A stretch of 64,000 nucleotides of DNA from NCBI RefSeq assembly GCF_000003605.2, contig NW_003138345.1:52378-116377 (forward strand). The letters are read 5' to 3'. Under the pieces are notes generated by a model that saw only the letters and a list, made by a program, of their open reading frames with translations, was not told where the DNA came from and made no database searches. Below, in pieces: positions 27,101-41,900 of this stretch. Source of the DNA: Saccoglossus kowalevskii (Eukaryota; Hemichordata; Enteropneusta; Harrimaniidae). A program made the translations under genes and the position numbers. Each line of letters opens with the position of its first letter. Position 1 is the stretch's first letter.

Positions 27101-29898
27101 TTTCTTAAGCCATACTTTTGCACTTACCTTTGCCTTGGCTGGAATTTCTAATTTTCCCACCCCCCTCTCAATATAGTCAATCCAGTCTGCCCACTGACCA
27201 CTGGCGTGTTTGTAGAAATAAAAATCATAGACGGTACCACGTTCTGGGAATGAATTGCTCTGGAAAATACAAAATATTTTTCAGAATTCAGGATTTGTTA
27301 TTCAATATTTCGGATAAATTATTTAAAATCAATTTACAACAAATTTATTTACCTTTGTAATCTTGATACTCTTAGGTTTTGGGTGTTCCTGGACTGTGCC
27401 ACTGATAAGAGTTCTGAAGTACTGATCAAACTTGATTCTTCCATTACCGTCCACAGTACCACCAATGGTCCAGACGAGTGAAAAGAGAAACAAACCCTGC
27501 AGCCACAATGTAATCTGAAAAGGTGGAGATAAAGAAAAAAATAAATAGAAATTCAACAACAAAATGTTAAGAAATACCATGATTTGAATGTGATTTTACC
27601 CAAAAAAAATGCACATGCAGCAATGCTTTGTATAACAAGCTTTCTGATTTGTTAATAACCAGTCACATGCACAAAGTGCATTCTATTTCAACCAATGGGG
27701 ATACTGGGAAGAAATAATGATAAAAGGCAACTGCACACAAGGAATCTCTTCACATTTGTGTATATAAGTTCCAATAATCCATTTATAAAAAAATTTAATT
27801 AAAAAATTACTTAAAAATTGCATCTTATAAGTATAAAGCAAGCCAATAGAAAAAAAACAAACAAACAGAAAGTTGCAGAGAAGTAAGTATAGGAATCGGT
27901 GCATATTTTACTCAATAACAAATACATCACATATCAATTGCATTATTAAAAACGTGTTGATAATTTACATCACTGCAAACCGTTACTACCCCCCGAAGCA
28001 TTGAGTACATACCGTCTACAACAATACCATATGAAATAGAAGCATAGGGAATAAACGGATTAGATTCAGAACATGAGATATTGGGATTGAATAAAACATG
28101 CAAGAGTTTTATCAGTTCAGATCAGGGCATACATTCCTTTCTGCTACACCTTAAATACTCCTTTATTCAATACACATTTTTACTAATACTCAACTTTAAT
28201 ATTCCAGCAGTGTTTCTGTGACAACCACAGCACTATTATTCAGTTCCAACCTCTCTCTCTACCCTCTAAATCCACAACATATTTAATAATAAAATTTGTA
28301 TACAGCCCCTGGGTATCACCTTGGGAAACCCTGCATTTGCACAACCTTACCTGTTGATTGGTCAGCCCTCCTTCCTGACCTTCTTTGCCACTTTCTCGAA
28401 TTTCATCCATAAGGCAGGAGTACAGACTCATCAGAGACTTGGCAAGATGGATATCAGAGGTCTGTATAAAATTCTTGCACTCAAACCTTACAAAATCTGA
28501 GTCACACAACAAAAAAACAACAAAATTTAAATAGTTTTTAATGAATTTAATTAACTACATGTACACTAGTTGCATGGGACCCATAACAATGTAAATTGTG
28601 TGAGGTATTCTACTCTTCAAAAAACATTTTCCGAGCAACACATTTTCGCCATTTAATAACTTAAAACATAATGAACAACCCTTAGCAGTGCAACCAATTC
28701 ATTAATTATATTTGAAATCAATTTTGCTACTTGAGTAAATAAAGACACTCACCAAGACACGGCTGGACCAGCCAGCTAAACAAATCTTCCACCAGCTCCA
28801 GCTGTTCCTGAGTCAGGTTCTCTGGTAATGTTTTCATGTAGGAGTCTTTGGAAGGAATCCACCCAAGCTGATGTGGCTCCATGTAGATCATACCACATCG
28901 ACTGACAGTGGCTGGAGAAGCTTGTTCTAGATCAGCCGGTTCAAAAATCAGATTCATTTTATTGTTCATCTGGATAATCTCACCACTCATCAGACAGAGC
29001 TTAAAAATAAGGTGTCAATTGACAATTGGTTAAGGAGTCTTAGTCTATCACATTACATTTCTAGGAACTATAATTGGCCATCAGGGTGTATATAATAAAT
29101 CATGCAATATATATCTCCTCATTCTACTCATCATAGACACCTCCCTCAAAATTTACCTTTTTGTTGTCATCCAACGCTGTATTCATGTTTTCAATCCAGA
29201 CAGCGTCCACAGGTCCGTCAAACATAATCCACTTCCTGTCGTCAGTGGTAGAGCTTGCTTGCTCTCTGAAAGTATTGGCCAGCACACCTGATATGAGAAA
29301 AATGATTTGAATCCTTAAAGCGTAGTGGTTGTTGCACAGCGCGTGTTCAAATTTCATATAAATAAACAATGTATTTTACACGTGTTGTATACGTCGCTAT
29401 GAGTCTCATATCGAACAGGATGCGGCATGACGACTGTCGCCCTTTAAGTACATAATTTTGAACTACATCCCTCGGACATAATAGCAAATTAAGGAGGCCA
29501 ATCTCAATGTTCCCATATACTTCAAGAGTAACTCCAATATCTTTGCAGAATATCCTTTATGGAAAAGTTCTATAAACACAAAAACATTTTTGAAAAGAAG
29601 TTTTACCACAATTGTACTTACCATCAGACCATTCATGAGATACTGGATCAAATGATCCATACAACTGTCCCATAGTGATGGCTTTGGGATTGATAATCTT
29701 GTAAATAACCTTGTATTCTTCCATTAAACCTGCTGTATGTAGATCTCCTAGGGCACATGCAAGTACTTGCCAGTTGCACGTTTTACCTCCCAGTGGTTCG
29801 CCGACTATCATAAAACCGTGACGCACCAACATCATTTCGTAAACCTGCCAAATTACATATTAAATGAGTTATATTGTGATTACACCAAATTCTCATAT

Positions 29899-29946
<48 letters not shown>

Positions 29947-32900
29947 TTATTTGTTTGTTCGTTTGTTTGTTTGTTTGTTTNNNNNNNNNNNNNNNNNNNN
30001 NNNNNNNNNNNNNNNNNNNNNNNNNNNNNNNNNNNNNNNNNNNNNNNNNNNNNNNNNNNNNNNNNNNNNNNNNNNNNNNNNNNNNNNNNNNNNNNNNNNN
30101 NNNNNNNNNNNNNNNNNNNNNNNNNNNNNNNNNNNNNNNNNNNNNNNNNNNNNNNNNNNNNNNNNNNNNNNNNNNNNNNNNNNNNNNNNNNNNNNNNNNN
30201 NNNNNNNNNNNNNNNNNNNNNNNNNNNNNNNNNNNNNNNNNNCTGAACACTTACCTGTATAATTTTCTCAATGAACCAAGGCACTGGCTGCAAATTTTTC
30301 TTCAATATATTATCTTTCAAAGCTTCAAGGAAAACTTCATAGTCTGGTGTTGGCAGTACTACACCAGGGAACAAATCACTAATGATACCTTCAAATAGTG
30401 GCACATCCTGAGTAGAAAAAAGTTATTTGAAAACGTTTTAAATTGTTGCACAATAATAACAACCTCAACGTTACATAAATAAATACATTAGCAGTGTTAT
30501 ATTTGTACATACTTGTGCCAAGAATTTGGGCAAATTGACATCTTTGATGGCCCTGAGCACCAAAACAGCCTCATTCTCCTGCAGATATTTCAACTTCAAG
30601 TTACCAGCGGCTGTCAACACCGACTTGACAGCTCTCATCCCGTAATCGTAGTGGTGTTGGGAAGATAACTGTTCAGAGCAGAGACGATACACAGCTACAA
30701 TCTTGCCAGCCAAGCTCTGAGCCTCTACAAAGCCCATGGAATAGAGAGAGATTTGAGCGATCAGGCCGTAATCGGGAACCATCATAGCCACTGTACGGAA
30801 CAGTACCTGCATTATAATAAAACCAGGTACAAAGTTAGAAAGTTATGTTTTGATTGGACACAAACAAGTATTGCAATGTTGAGACCCAGATTAAAAAAAA
30901 AAGTAATGAAATGAAAACTGACCTTTAAATTATCTGGCAATTCTGATCTGCCGGCATAACCAGGATTCATAGTGATGAAGATAGTACATGACGGATCTAG
31001 AGTCAACTCAGTTCCTTCAAATATAAACAGTTTGAGGTGCATTGCAATAGCACGCTGTATACTGTGAATTTGTTGGGCCACCACAGATAGCACTTCAAGT
31101 TCAATTCTGTTGAACTCATCAAAGCAAGCCCAGGCACCAGCTTGCGCCAAACCTTTAAAAAATTTCCCCATGGCTTTAAAATCCAGACCATCAGAGCAGT
31201 TGAAGACAACACACTATAAAAGAAAACGTAACAAGTGAAATCAAACTTGGAACATGTTGTTGGATGCTTGCTGTAAAACAGAACACAGAAAACTTTACAA
31301 ATGATCATAAAAACTAGTAACTTTACCTGTTTAGCAACAGCTTTGGCCAAATCTTTGGAGGTTTCAGTTTTACCAGTACCAGCAGGTCCTTCAGGAGCAC
31401 CACCAAGATTCAGTTTCAAGGCTCCCATCAATGTCCTGTAACATCTATCAGTAAGGGGTGTGATAACCAATCGGCCACCGTTACCAAGGTACTCATAACC
31501 ATATTCAAGTACAGTGGTGATCATGTGAACCATGGAACGATCAGTTTCCCAGTAGTAACGCAATTGACTAATCCACTGGAAGTCGGCAGGATCACTGATT
31601 TTGTCGCTAGTTAGTTTGGCAACCACGTCACGAGCTGTGTTGTTTAGATAAAAAGTGAAACGATAAGAATCTCAAAGTTTATAGGCAAGTGAATGAATAA
31701 CAATTAAAGTTAGTGATCAACTTACCATGTACATCAATTACAATCAGTGCACCAAGTGTGATACGAGTACCCATGCCGAGTTTACCACGTACCATGGCAA
31801 CAACATCCTGTATGTTGTCATTGCTCTTCTCTAAGTAGCTCTAGCAAAGCAAGAGTAAATGATGTCAGAATATAAAACCAGTTTTGCAACATAAATTTAT
31901 GATTATGACATGATATGGCCTCACGTACAAGCAAACAACATTGTAGTGATGTAATATGAATATATAATTGTGACATCACTATGTCTCATGAATATGCAAA
32001 TGAGAAGGTTGGTGCAAACATACCTGTAATGTGTTATTATGGATGGCTTCTTCTACTTCCTTTGTCCAGAATGTAGTGCTAACATTGAGCACCACCTGTC
32101 CCGGCCAATCTACGACCCACTTTGTACGTTCTGTCTGTGTATAATTCTCGACAGAATCACCAAGACTCTTCCTCAAACTGCTTTTCATGATTTCCTCCAC
32201 TTGTACTAACCATTTTTCAACCATGCCCTGAAACAACAAATACAGTTATATAATAAACTCAGCTCTCTCTATGAAGGATAGACACAAATAAATAGTAAAA
32301 CATTTCAGGAAATTCCTGTCCTAAAGTGTGTTAGTGTGTTACCGATCACTGGTAGCATAGTGGTTGTCGCATCAGACTCATGATTGGTAGACCCAAGTTC
32401 AAATCCTATCTTAGGCTGAACATCAAAGGATCGACCCCTACCCTGGGTGAGTGTGCCACAGACTCAATGGGAAGGCCAATTCCACTGGCTGAGATTCATT
32501 TGCTAACGAATGCGACTTTGGGGGAACCTTAATTAAGGTCCGCAGGTGCTTGTGTTCGACCGAGCCTGGTTGACGCCAGGATAGCGCATTACAAATTGCC
32601 ATTTGACAGAGACATGGACACACAGCCCTGTCATGTAGTCCCAAAGATGAATATGACTTCTGTGGCAAAATGCACTATGTGTCGTCACTAGCACTTGCAA
32701 TTTGCACATACAAAAAAAAATATCAGGAGAGACAACAGTGACATTCAATGTCCGGAAATGTCGCCTGGCACAACAAAAAGATGTAACCATCTCCATCCAT
32801 CCAGCAGCACCCACTTATTGTGTGTTACTCCCATACCTTGGCTTTAGCTGGATAAATCTTAGTTGGAAATGGCACAACTTCATTCTCAGAGCTGATCATT

Positions 32901-35900
32901 CCAGTGATTTCAGTGTCTTCAGTGAACTCCAGTCGAGCGATACCTTCAAAGCATTTCTTGAGATGCGGTTGGACACGCATTGGGTCTTTGGTCTCTGACA
33001 GGATTTCCAGCAGTTCATCGTTGGACAGAAAGAAGAATCTAAAAAAAAATCAATAATAAGTCAATAATATATTGTGATTGAACCTGGCATAAAAATTTAG
33101 GAAAGAAAAAGCAAGATGATACAGCATAAAGATCAAGAGGACATGGCAGGGAATAAGGTTGAATTTTAGCAATCAGCTGGAATCAGCAGAATGGTCACAC
33201 TGTTAATAACACTTACCTTGGGAAGAACAATCTTTTCTTTTCCAGGTAGTTATTAAGTCCTTTCTGGATCTCTTCCAACAGTAAATTGGACTCATTTAGT
33301 CTTCCTAACATGTTTGGCTGTGCTGTGACCACCAAGGCCTGGGTATTCTTGATCTACATAGAAATCACACACTAACTAATTAATTATTTTTTAATTTGCA
33401 ACATAGCCTTAACTTCACTCATTAAAGCAAAGAATTACTGTTTGATATTGGATGCAGGAATAAATATAATCTGTCTCACCGATTCCGTCATGATATCTTT
33501 CCAGTAGCTGTCCACAATACCAAATTTCCTGCCTTCCTCCGGCATCTGAGCCATGATGTCTTCCGAGCTGAAGATAGGCTCCAAGTAAAGCCAAGTAGCC
33601 TGGCATTTCAACCAAGAATCTAAGATATCTTGCATAGTGACAAGTTTCTCTTCCCATTCCTAGAAAATATAACATAATTTTGTGAATATTTAAAATAAAA
33701 AAAAAGAATTCTCAAATCCAGGAAATACACTGGTAGCGAATTGATCAAATAGAAAGTGATTTGAATTACATACCTTCATTTCTACTTCAAATGGTTTAAT
33801 AAATGGTGATCCTCTCATGGTCTGTACTTTAACAATATGATCATCTAACAACATCTGGATATCATCCACAGCAGATAAAATAGAAACACCCTGAAATAAA
33901 ATCAAAAGAATCAAAAATCTGTACATGTAAGAAGTCAACAGCTTCATTCAAGGGAGTGTAAACTTTTGATTCAACAGCTTACATAAGTCAGCATTTTCTT
34001 GCTCTTTTAATAACCTCATTTATTCCTGAAAAATCTTTAGAATATAATTTTAAAATGCTGCATTTATTTTTCTTAATAACTAATTATAGAAATATTATTA
34101 TCTTGACTTTCAGCTCTAAACCAACTTAATATCTCTCAGCTGGGCTTGCTTGCAAGATGTGGCTAACTACACTGCTTGATGAACTGCCTAACTTCACTTA
34201 TATCTTGTGCTGGCGATTTCTACCTAATATGCCTAACTCTGTCAACTTCACTTACTTCATAACTTATATCCTACAAAGAAAACACAGAAAGAATATCAAC
34301 ATAGTAAATTCTCTTGATTAATTAGGACATCTGTATTTGAGTTTCTATTGTAGGTATTCTGTGATCAGGGATCTCACCAGCCCAACATGAGTGCCGGTCC
34401 GTCATGAATATTAATGAGCTATATGAATATTAATTAGCAATGAACATTAATGAGTTCAGTCGCAGTGCAAATATTTTTGGAATTAGACATTATGTTTCAC
34501 AATTTAGATTATATTAAATTAAATATATTCGAAATGCAAATGCTGCAGTGTGGTAACTGACTATGTAAATACAATGAAAACCTGCAAGTACCCTATATTT
34601 CTGCCCATGGTTGTAAGCACTTTAAATCTGTACTGTAACAAACTAACACTGACAGTTCATATCAACTTACAGAGTCTCTGTACGGTACAAATTCAAATTC
34701 CACACCAGCCCACTCTGCTTTCATTTTCTCCATTGCTTTCTCCAAGGAATATTCTTTGCTGGCAGCAGCACCAATCTCGTCCAGTCTTAAAAAAAAATAC
34801 ATCATTATATTGATTATTAATTATACTGCCTGACATAATACATAATCAGCATTATAACACAACATACGCTGTTTAGAAGCCGAGGTTTCATTCAAATTAA
34901 GCTCAATGTAAACATCACAGATGAGCCAGTATATTTAGTTCTTTGCTAATAACAAAAATATCGACAAGAACGACAGACAGACACTTTCCAATCGTTTAAA
35001 ATAACGCATGGACTATTTTTTGTCAAAACCTTATTCATAACTGATGACAATTAATGTGTCAAAACTGAATGAAGGGGAAGACAAAACTTACTTTTCCAAG
35101 TGCTTTACAAGTCCAATTTCTACCATTTGAAATAATGAGGTGTCCGCCTCTGGTTTCAAATCATATCCTACAATGTCACTCATCTGAAATGAACAAACAA
35201 GAATCAATGATCATTGTCTGGCAAAGTTATTTTCAGAGTGGGTATGATCCCAATGTTATATAATGACTGTATTCAGCCAATTGGAATGGCCCATTCAATT
35301 ATTTTTTTGAGTCTGTAAAGTGAAGATTAGTTAGTTAGTAGAATCATTACTCCACTGCTTACTTGTTCCCAATGCCGATCCCTTATACCAGGATTACAGA
35401 TGACGGAAAGCAACGGAAGATGTTGTTTGAATTTATCAATCTTTCCCTTGACGTTGTTAGCGATTCTCTGTGGGCCTGGCTGGTCATTGAAAGACTTGGC
35501 CAGTTTGTACATGTTACGCCACATATTACCGACTTCTTCTTCCACTTGCTCCGCGTTCAAATCCAGGAAAGGACCTGTAGTAAAGAAGAACAGCTGTGCT
35601 AAATAAAGGTATTTATAACTTGCACAAGATACAAACAAGTGATGGCAAGGTGAATTATTAAAATATGGCATGACAAAGAGAATTTTGTTTTGAGAAGATG
35701 GTTTGATTTCACACTGTATTGCTCATTTCTTACATTTTGCTATCATTCTTAATTGAAAATGAATAAATTATGTTTGTCATGCACATATTTTAATAGTTTA
35801 CTGGCCCCTACCAGGCCCACTTCTAGTGTTAAATTGTCAAACTAGAGGGAAAAAACAAAACAAACAAACACCAATTCAATCTTAATTAATATTAATTAAA

Positions 35901-38900
35901 TGTTATTAAAATTCTGTAATCACAACAATGTGTTAACATCAAACAAGTCCCTGAATGGCTGTAGGTACATTATTCATGATATAACCTAACTGCCTTTTTG
36001 CCTAACTTTGTTTCATTTACAACATGTATTCTGGACTAACTCCACTATCTCCTTGTTGGTTCATCTGCTTCATGCCTAACTCAGCTATAAATTCAACTTA
36101 CTTTCTGTGAACAAAGAAGTAGAAAAAAGGAAGTGTTAACCGCATAGACAACAATATTTATCCCATCTTAGAATCAAGGAATCACTGAAAATGATGATTT
36201 TTAATACAGTAACAGTTAACAGACAGAGAAAAGGAACAAAGAGAGCCCTCTAGTGTTGAAATCTTCGTTTCCTTCTTTTTTAATTTAGGAAATTCAAAAA
36301 TATAATACAAAAATCAGTAGTAGACACATATTTATCAACATAACCAAGCCTTTGTTGACTTCATTTCAGAATTCAGAAGAAAAAAAGACCCAATCACTTA
36401 CCATTCATCCAGAATTCAAAATTGGTATGGAACTTCAATGCAGTGTTCCACAGCTGATCATAAGGAGCCTTCAGCTGGAACATATACTGCAATATCGGGA
36501 ACTGCGTTGGTTCCCATTCCAGCAGTTCTTCCTCTTTGTTCAGGGACTCCAGCTCATCTCGTGCATCTTCAAGTTTCTTCTGTATGTTGCTTAATTGCTC
36601 CACGTTTGATTTCATTTCATCCATGCTCATAATCTACATAAACCGAAAGCAACATTGTTTGGTTATCCAAACGGTTTAGGGAAATAAAGCAGAGTAGTCT
36701 TCTCTAACATCAGCTAGCTTGAGTAGTTACTTATAATCTACACTAAACTTTATTTGTTTTTTTTTAATTTAATCAATTTAAAATACAGCTAAAAAAATTA
36801 TGTGTGAAAACGATTTTCTAGCCACACTTTTATTTTTACAGTCAGTGATTCAAAATTCCTAAAAAAAACGCATCTATTTTTGAGGTGAATATACAAATAA
36901 TTGATGAAAAACAAGTTTAGCAGATTTAAGGTTACTGCAGCATCTCAGAATTGCTCAGAATTACATAAGAGATGGTGTGCAACACATAAAAACTGCCTGA
37001 TTATTCAGACACTGAATGCCAGCCAGTCCGAAAAAAAGAGAGAAACATTTCACTCTTGTTATGGATTATAAGTGTGAAGCACATGTTATTCTCTGTGAAC
37101 AAAATGGTCTATTGTGAGAGACATGGAGGAGGGGGAAGGAGGGTGTAAAAAGGTTAAAACTAGATTAAAAGTTCAATGAGAGGAATTTTACAAAATTGTT
37201 AAAATAAAAACTGACTATACTTCACTTAAAATAAAAAAATAAAGTTATTACCCGTAGCATTATTATTATCATTATAATTTTGAGACATACGCAACACTGG
37301 TACTTACTCTTGGCTTGGGAGTGTCAATGAAATGGAGTAATGAGAAAACAGATGTTAATTACAATTAGAGGAGTTGATGATGGAGTGAAGGAATGAGAAC
37401 TGATGACATAATGAAGGATTAATATCAATCAAAAAGTTGTGGTTAAATACTGCATTCCCAAGCCTCAATCGACATGCAAACTATTGCAGTTAAGGGAGAG
37501 GGTAACAGAGGGACATGTTGTATATTTCAACAGAAAGTTTGTGGATGGACAAAATTGTTTTTGACATCCAGAAAAAAAAAAAAAAAATCAACAACAACAA
37601 ACTTGATGGACTGAATTTTCTTTGGTTCTGGACTGAATAAACATGACAAATGAAATATGACATCCCTCGATTGTCCACGGCAAACTCAGCAAGATTACAA
37701 AAATGGTTTAAAACTGGAGCATGCATATGGGTTATGATAGGGACTTTATCAAATGATAATGCTGCTTCCAACTTACAAAGTATCGACCACGCCTCTGATA
37801 AACGAGAAGGGGGAGAATATCAAATGAAATGGTATTCAGTAACTTTTCAAGCCAATCGACATTTTATAAGAATATGTTACTTGTGATAACACTGTGAATA
37901 ATGCAAATGAGACATATTTATGAACACCTAAAAATGTATAGCACTCAGCCGGGTGAACGTCAAAGAGATGATGACACTGTAGCCTGCAGTAGACACAGTG
38001 TCACAGTACAAAATCAAGTACCCGGTACAATAGAAAAAAACATTTTGGTTATTCAAGACTTACCTCCTTCTTTCTAAAGGATTCCACTTCCTTGTTATAT
38101 TCTTGTAATTTGGCTTCAAAGTTTTCAACCTTCTTACGAACCTCCTCCTCAGCCGTTTCTCGACGGTTGGTCAGACGATTCTTGGCCAACTCAAAAACAG
38201 TTTGGATGTAGTCAGGCCAGTGGAAGACATTACTGTTTAGTTTTATATCCTCAACTGCGAATTAGGAAGTAAATGCATAGAAGTATAAAAAAGATATCCA
38301 ACTGGGAAAGTATAGTAAAAATATTTCAAAAGCAGAACCATGTATAAACTGGAAATAGTTCTCAATACAATTTTCCCAAACTATTTGGCATCTGGTTTAG
38401 GTAAGTTTCACCTTACATATTGGAAAGCTAATCACCTTACACATGTTTCAGCTGCACTGTTCAATCACATTCACCCTTCCAAGATTGACCAAACAAAACA
38501 AAAAATGCATATATATATTTCACTGTACTCACAAGGAAGGTTTGCATAGTCAAGAAGAAAGTCCAATCTATTGGCAGCCTCTTCAATCTCATCCTTCAGT
38601 TTATACACTAACACATCTGTTGCTTGTTTCAAGAAGTCGGCTAACTGTACAAGTTCATCTGTGTTGTCTGGTGTCTCACTGACTTTGTCGGAAATCTCAT
38701 CATACCGCCGACAAATGCTGTTTGACAGGAAAAAAAAAAGTTATGAAAAAAAATGTTCGTAGAGAGCACATATAACTACATAGTATCTGTATATAACAGT
38801 CAATTTTTGTTTCACCAATACATTCAACTGTGAGATTTATTCCTATAGCCTTATTGTGATTTTGGGAATATTATGTGGAATATGTGACTATCTGAATTTG

Positions 38901-41900
38901 CATGAATCTTCAATGCTTTTCATTTTGTCTGAAAACAGGTAATTATTTTGGCTTCCCATTAGACTGTGCATTTGAATTTGCTAGTACATTTGAATAGTGT
39001 TCCAATACGTGTGAATTCACAATGATTCACATCTGTTCCAAATTACTACAGGTCGCAGTAATTTCATTCAAGGCAGAATTTTGGCAAATCCTTGTTTTTT
39101 TCTACAATGTGTGCAGATAATCAAATATTTCACATAATAATCCTAAGAGCCTCATAAATAATGTTTTCTAAATAAATTTTAATTCAACAATCAAGTTACC
39201 ACTGAATGAAAACTGCTAAATAAAAATTCAATCTCTAAAAAGAAATGTAATTGTTTTTGTAAAAATGCATTTCCACTTTGTATGCGATGCGAAAAACCTT
39301 ACATTGACCCCAGAATGCATTATAAAGTGCTTTGGATTGAGTACAATTCATGAGAAATCTCATACTACAGAATTCTGAAATAAAATTTAGAAAGCACTTT
39401 TCAAAATGAAGTACCAGTAAAGTGGCCTTTGATTTGATTAGAAACCATGACCTACAGTGCAGGCTCGTTTCATTGCTTGAATATTTCTGGAACTGTTGCC
39501 ATAGCAACAGATTTTATTATTTTTCATTAATCAGTGAAAGTTGTTCAGTATATAATACAAAGTCTGTATGCAATTCTAACAAACGATGGATTATGGTATA
39601 TACAAAAAAGGTTGTCTTACTCTTTGTTGAGTTTTCGATTCTCATCAATTTCAAAAGCAACCAGTTTATCTTTGAGTTTCTGGGATCTAGCGCACAGATC
39701 CATATTAAGGTTAATACAGTCCAAGCAGAACATGCTGAGTGGCACTGTAATCCGCAGCAACGCTATCTCCTCCTTCAAGGATTGTAGACCATCAATCTTT
39801 TTACGGAAGGCTTCCAGCGAGTGCTGCTCTTTCAAGAATGCTGTCACTTCTTGCTCCGCTTTGTTGTTCAGCAACTCATGGTATTTCTTGTATGTGTTCA
39901 AATATCTGATATAGAGGAGAAGAACTTGGGTTTAATTATATGCAAATTGTTGATGTTAATATTCATGAGCCATTCTGTTAATAAGTGCAAATAGGCACAC
40001 ACAAAATTCTACATGATCACAGCAAAATTCCTTTTTTTTTAATTACCGTGTATAACATGCGAAATGGTATAGATCTATCAAAATTTGTGTGGATTAAGTT
40101 TTGTTTTAAAGGTGACAAAGAGCTAAGTGTTAACAAATAATATGAAACATCTCTACAGTAGTACCGTAAAATCTGTATTAGAAGCCGCATCCCTAATAGA
40201 AGTCGCATCCATTCTATTTGAATAATTGAGAACCAAAAATTCATCATTTCTCATATGTGTAGATGCTCTAATAGAAGCCGCATCCCCTCTGTTGCATTGT
40301 ACCATTTTAATAGAAGCCGCGGCTTCTAATACAGATTTTACAGTAATGTAGGACGCAGAGAATTACAATTACAAATGTATGCATACAAATTATCTGATTT
40401 GCATATTGCATATAACTTTCCCACTCACCTAGTGGGTCCTACTGTGTTAAATTTGAATATCTGCATGGCTTCATCAATGAAGTTTGTCACCAGCTGTTCA
40501 TCAATTTTCACTGCCCTGAGAACTAATCTTTGATTCCTCAGGTCCGGGAAAATATCACATTCCACCTGGAAAGACAAAAATGAAGTATAATTAATGATGT
40601 TATCTATACATCTAAATTTGTTTCTAAATTAAAAACCTACCGGTAATTAAAATTTGGAAAAAGTTCATACTCAAAATATTCTCACCAAAATATTAAGTAT
40701 GGCAATTTAGAACAAAAGTAAACAAATGTTACATTTACTTTTTAAAGAAAGATTTTCCTTTGAACCCTGAACCATCATTTCATGTGATAATATTGTCTTC
40801 ATGCAGTTTTTCTCCCATTTTTAAGATCAATTGGATGTACATCGAATACAAATATATAATATTCCACATATCAAGCAATAAAATTTACCCTCAAAAAAAT
40901 AATTAATCAGACATCCTAATAAAGAAAATGCCAACTTACCCTTTGAAGGCCCTCTGCACTAGCAATGATTTCAGAGAAGCATCTGAGTATGATGTCTCTA
41001 CATTCCCTGAATGGAGGATCGAACACAATCTTAGGTTCTTCAACTTTTAATTTGATAATCATGACCTGTGCCATGTTGTACTGAAGTTCATCGTATTCTT
41101 CACCAAAATCATTGCCATCCTGTATAAAGAAAAACAAATCATACAGAGATTAAAAATATGGTTAAAATGTCCATGAACTAAAAGTGGGTGTTGAGTTTTA
41201 ATCATTTATAACTTCACTCTTGAGATATTTTAGACATAATATTACACGTCAGTTTTGCTTAGTAACGACCATATATGGGTATTACAGTATTTGTTTCCAT
41301 GGAAACAAAGATTATACATTTTCAAAACTGAATGCTTCATTTGTTCCAACTCTGACCACCTTTCTGTTCATAAATTGCCACTGTATGGATATGACAGTAG
41401 GGGGTACAAATCTTAATATCATAACCATGACAACTGCCACAAAGAACAGTCTCTCTTAATTTCAAATTTGCCATGTACATTCAGCCATAGTGCAAAGTCA
41501 TCAAATTAAGAATGCGCATATGTATGGTTTTACATTTCTCTATTGCAACCAAATTTCAATGGAAAAATATATGCAAGTTTCTTTTATCATCTAAAACTGG
41601 ATTTCTGTATAAATATAGATACAGCTGAAGTAAGCAATATTACAGTAGAGTGATGGTGAAGACTGCTTTGAATCTGGCATTGTACATGTCATAAAACACT
41701 TTCATAAAACACTACGGATAATTAACACTGATTAATTGTTAAACACAGCGACTTGCTAAAAACATTTATTTTCAGGAAATGAAAAAAAATCAATACCTGA
41801 TGGATTCTAAAAAATTCTAGAAAATCATGGAGAGAGTTTATGACCATGCCACGTAACTGGATTGACATGAGGGCAGCCACACATGCAAAGAACTCTTGAA

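Noticed and set aside
29864-30404. Several open frames running through the N block
   Set aside because: Produced by N and ATTT/GTTT repeats; only the DNAH3 exon 30255-30407 within them is real.
37308-37313. Third microexon-like segment (CCAAGA on the minus strand before GTAAGTACC)
   Set aside because: The acceptor side (CACTCCCAAG) is poor, without a pyrimidine tract, and the shared GTTAGGCA motif is absent.
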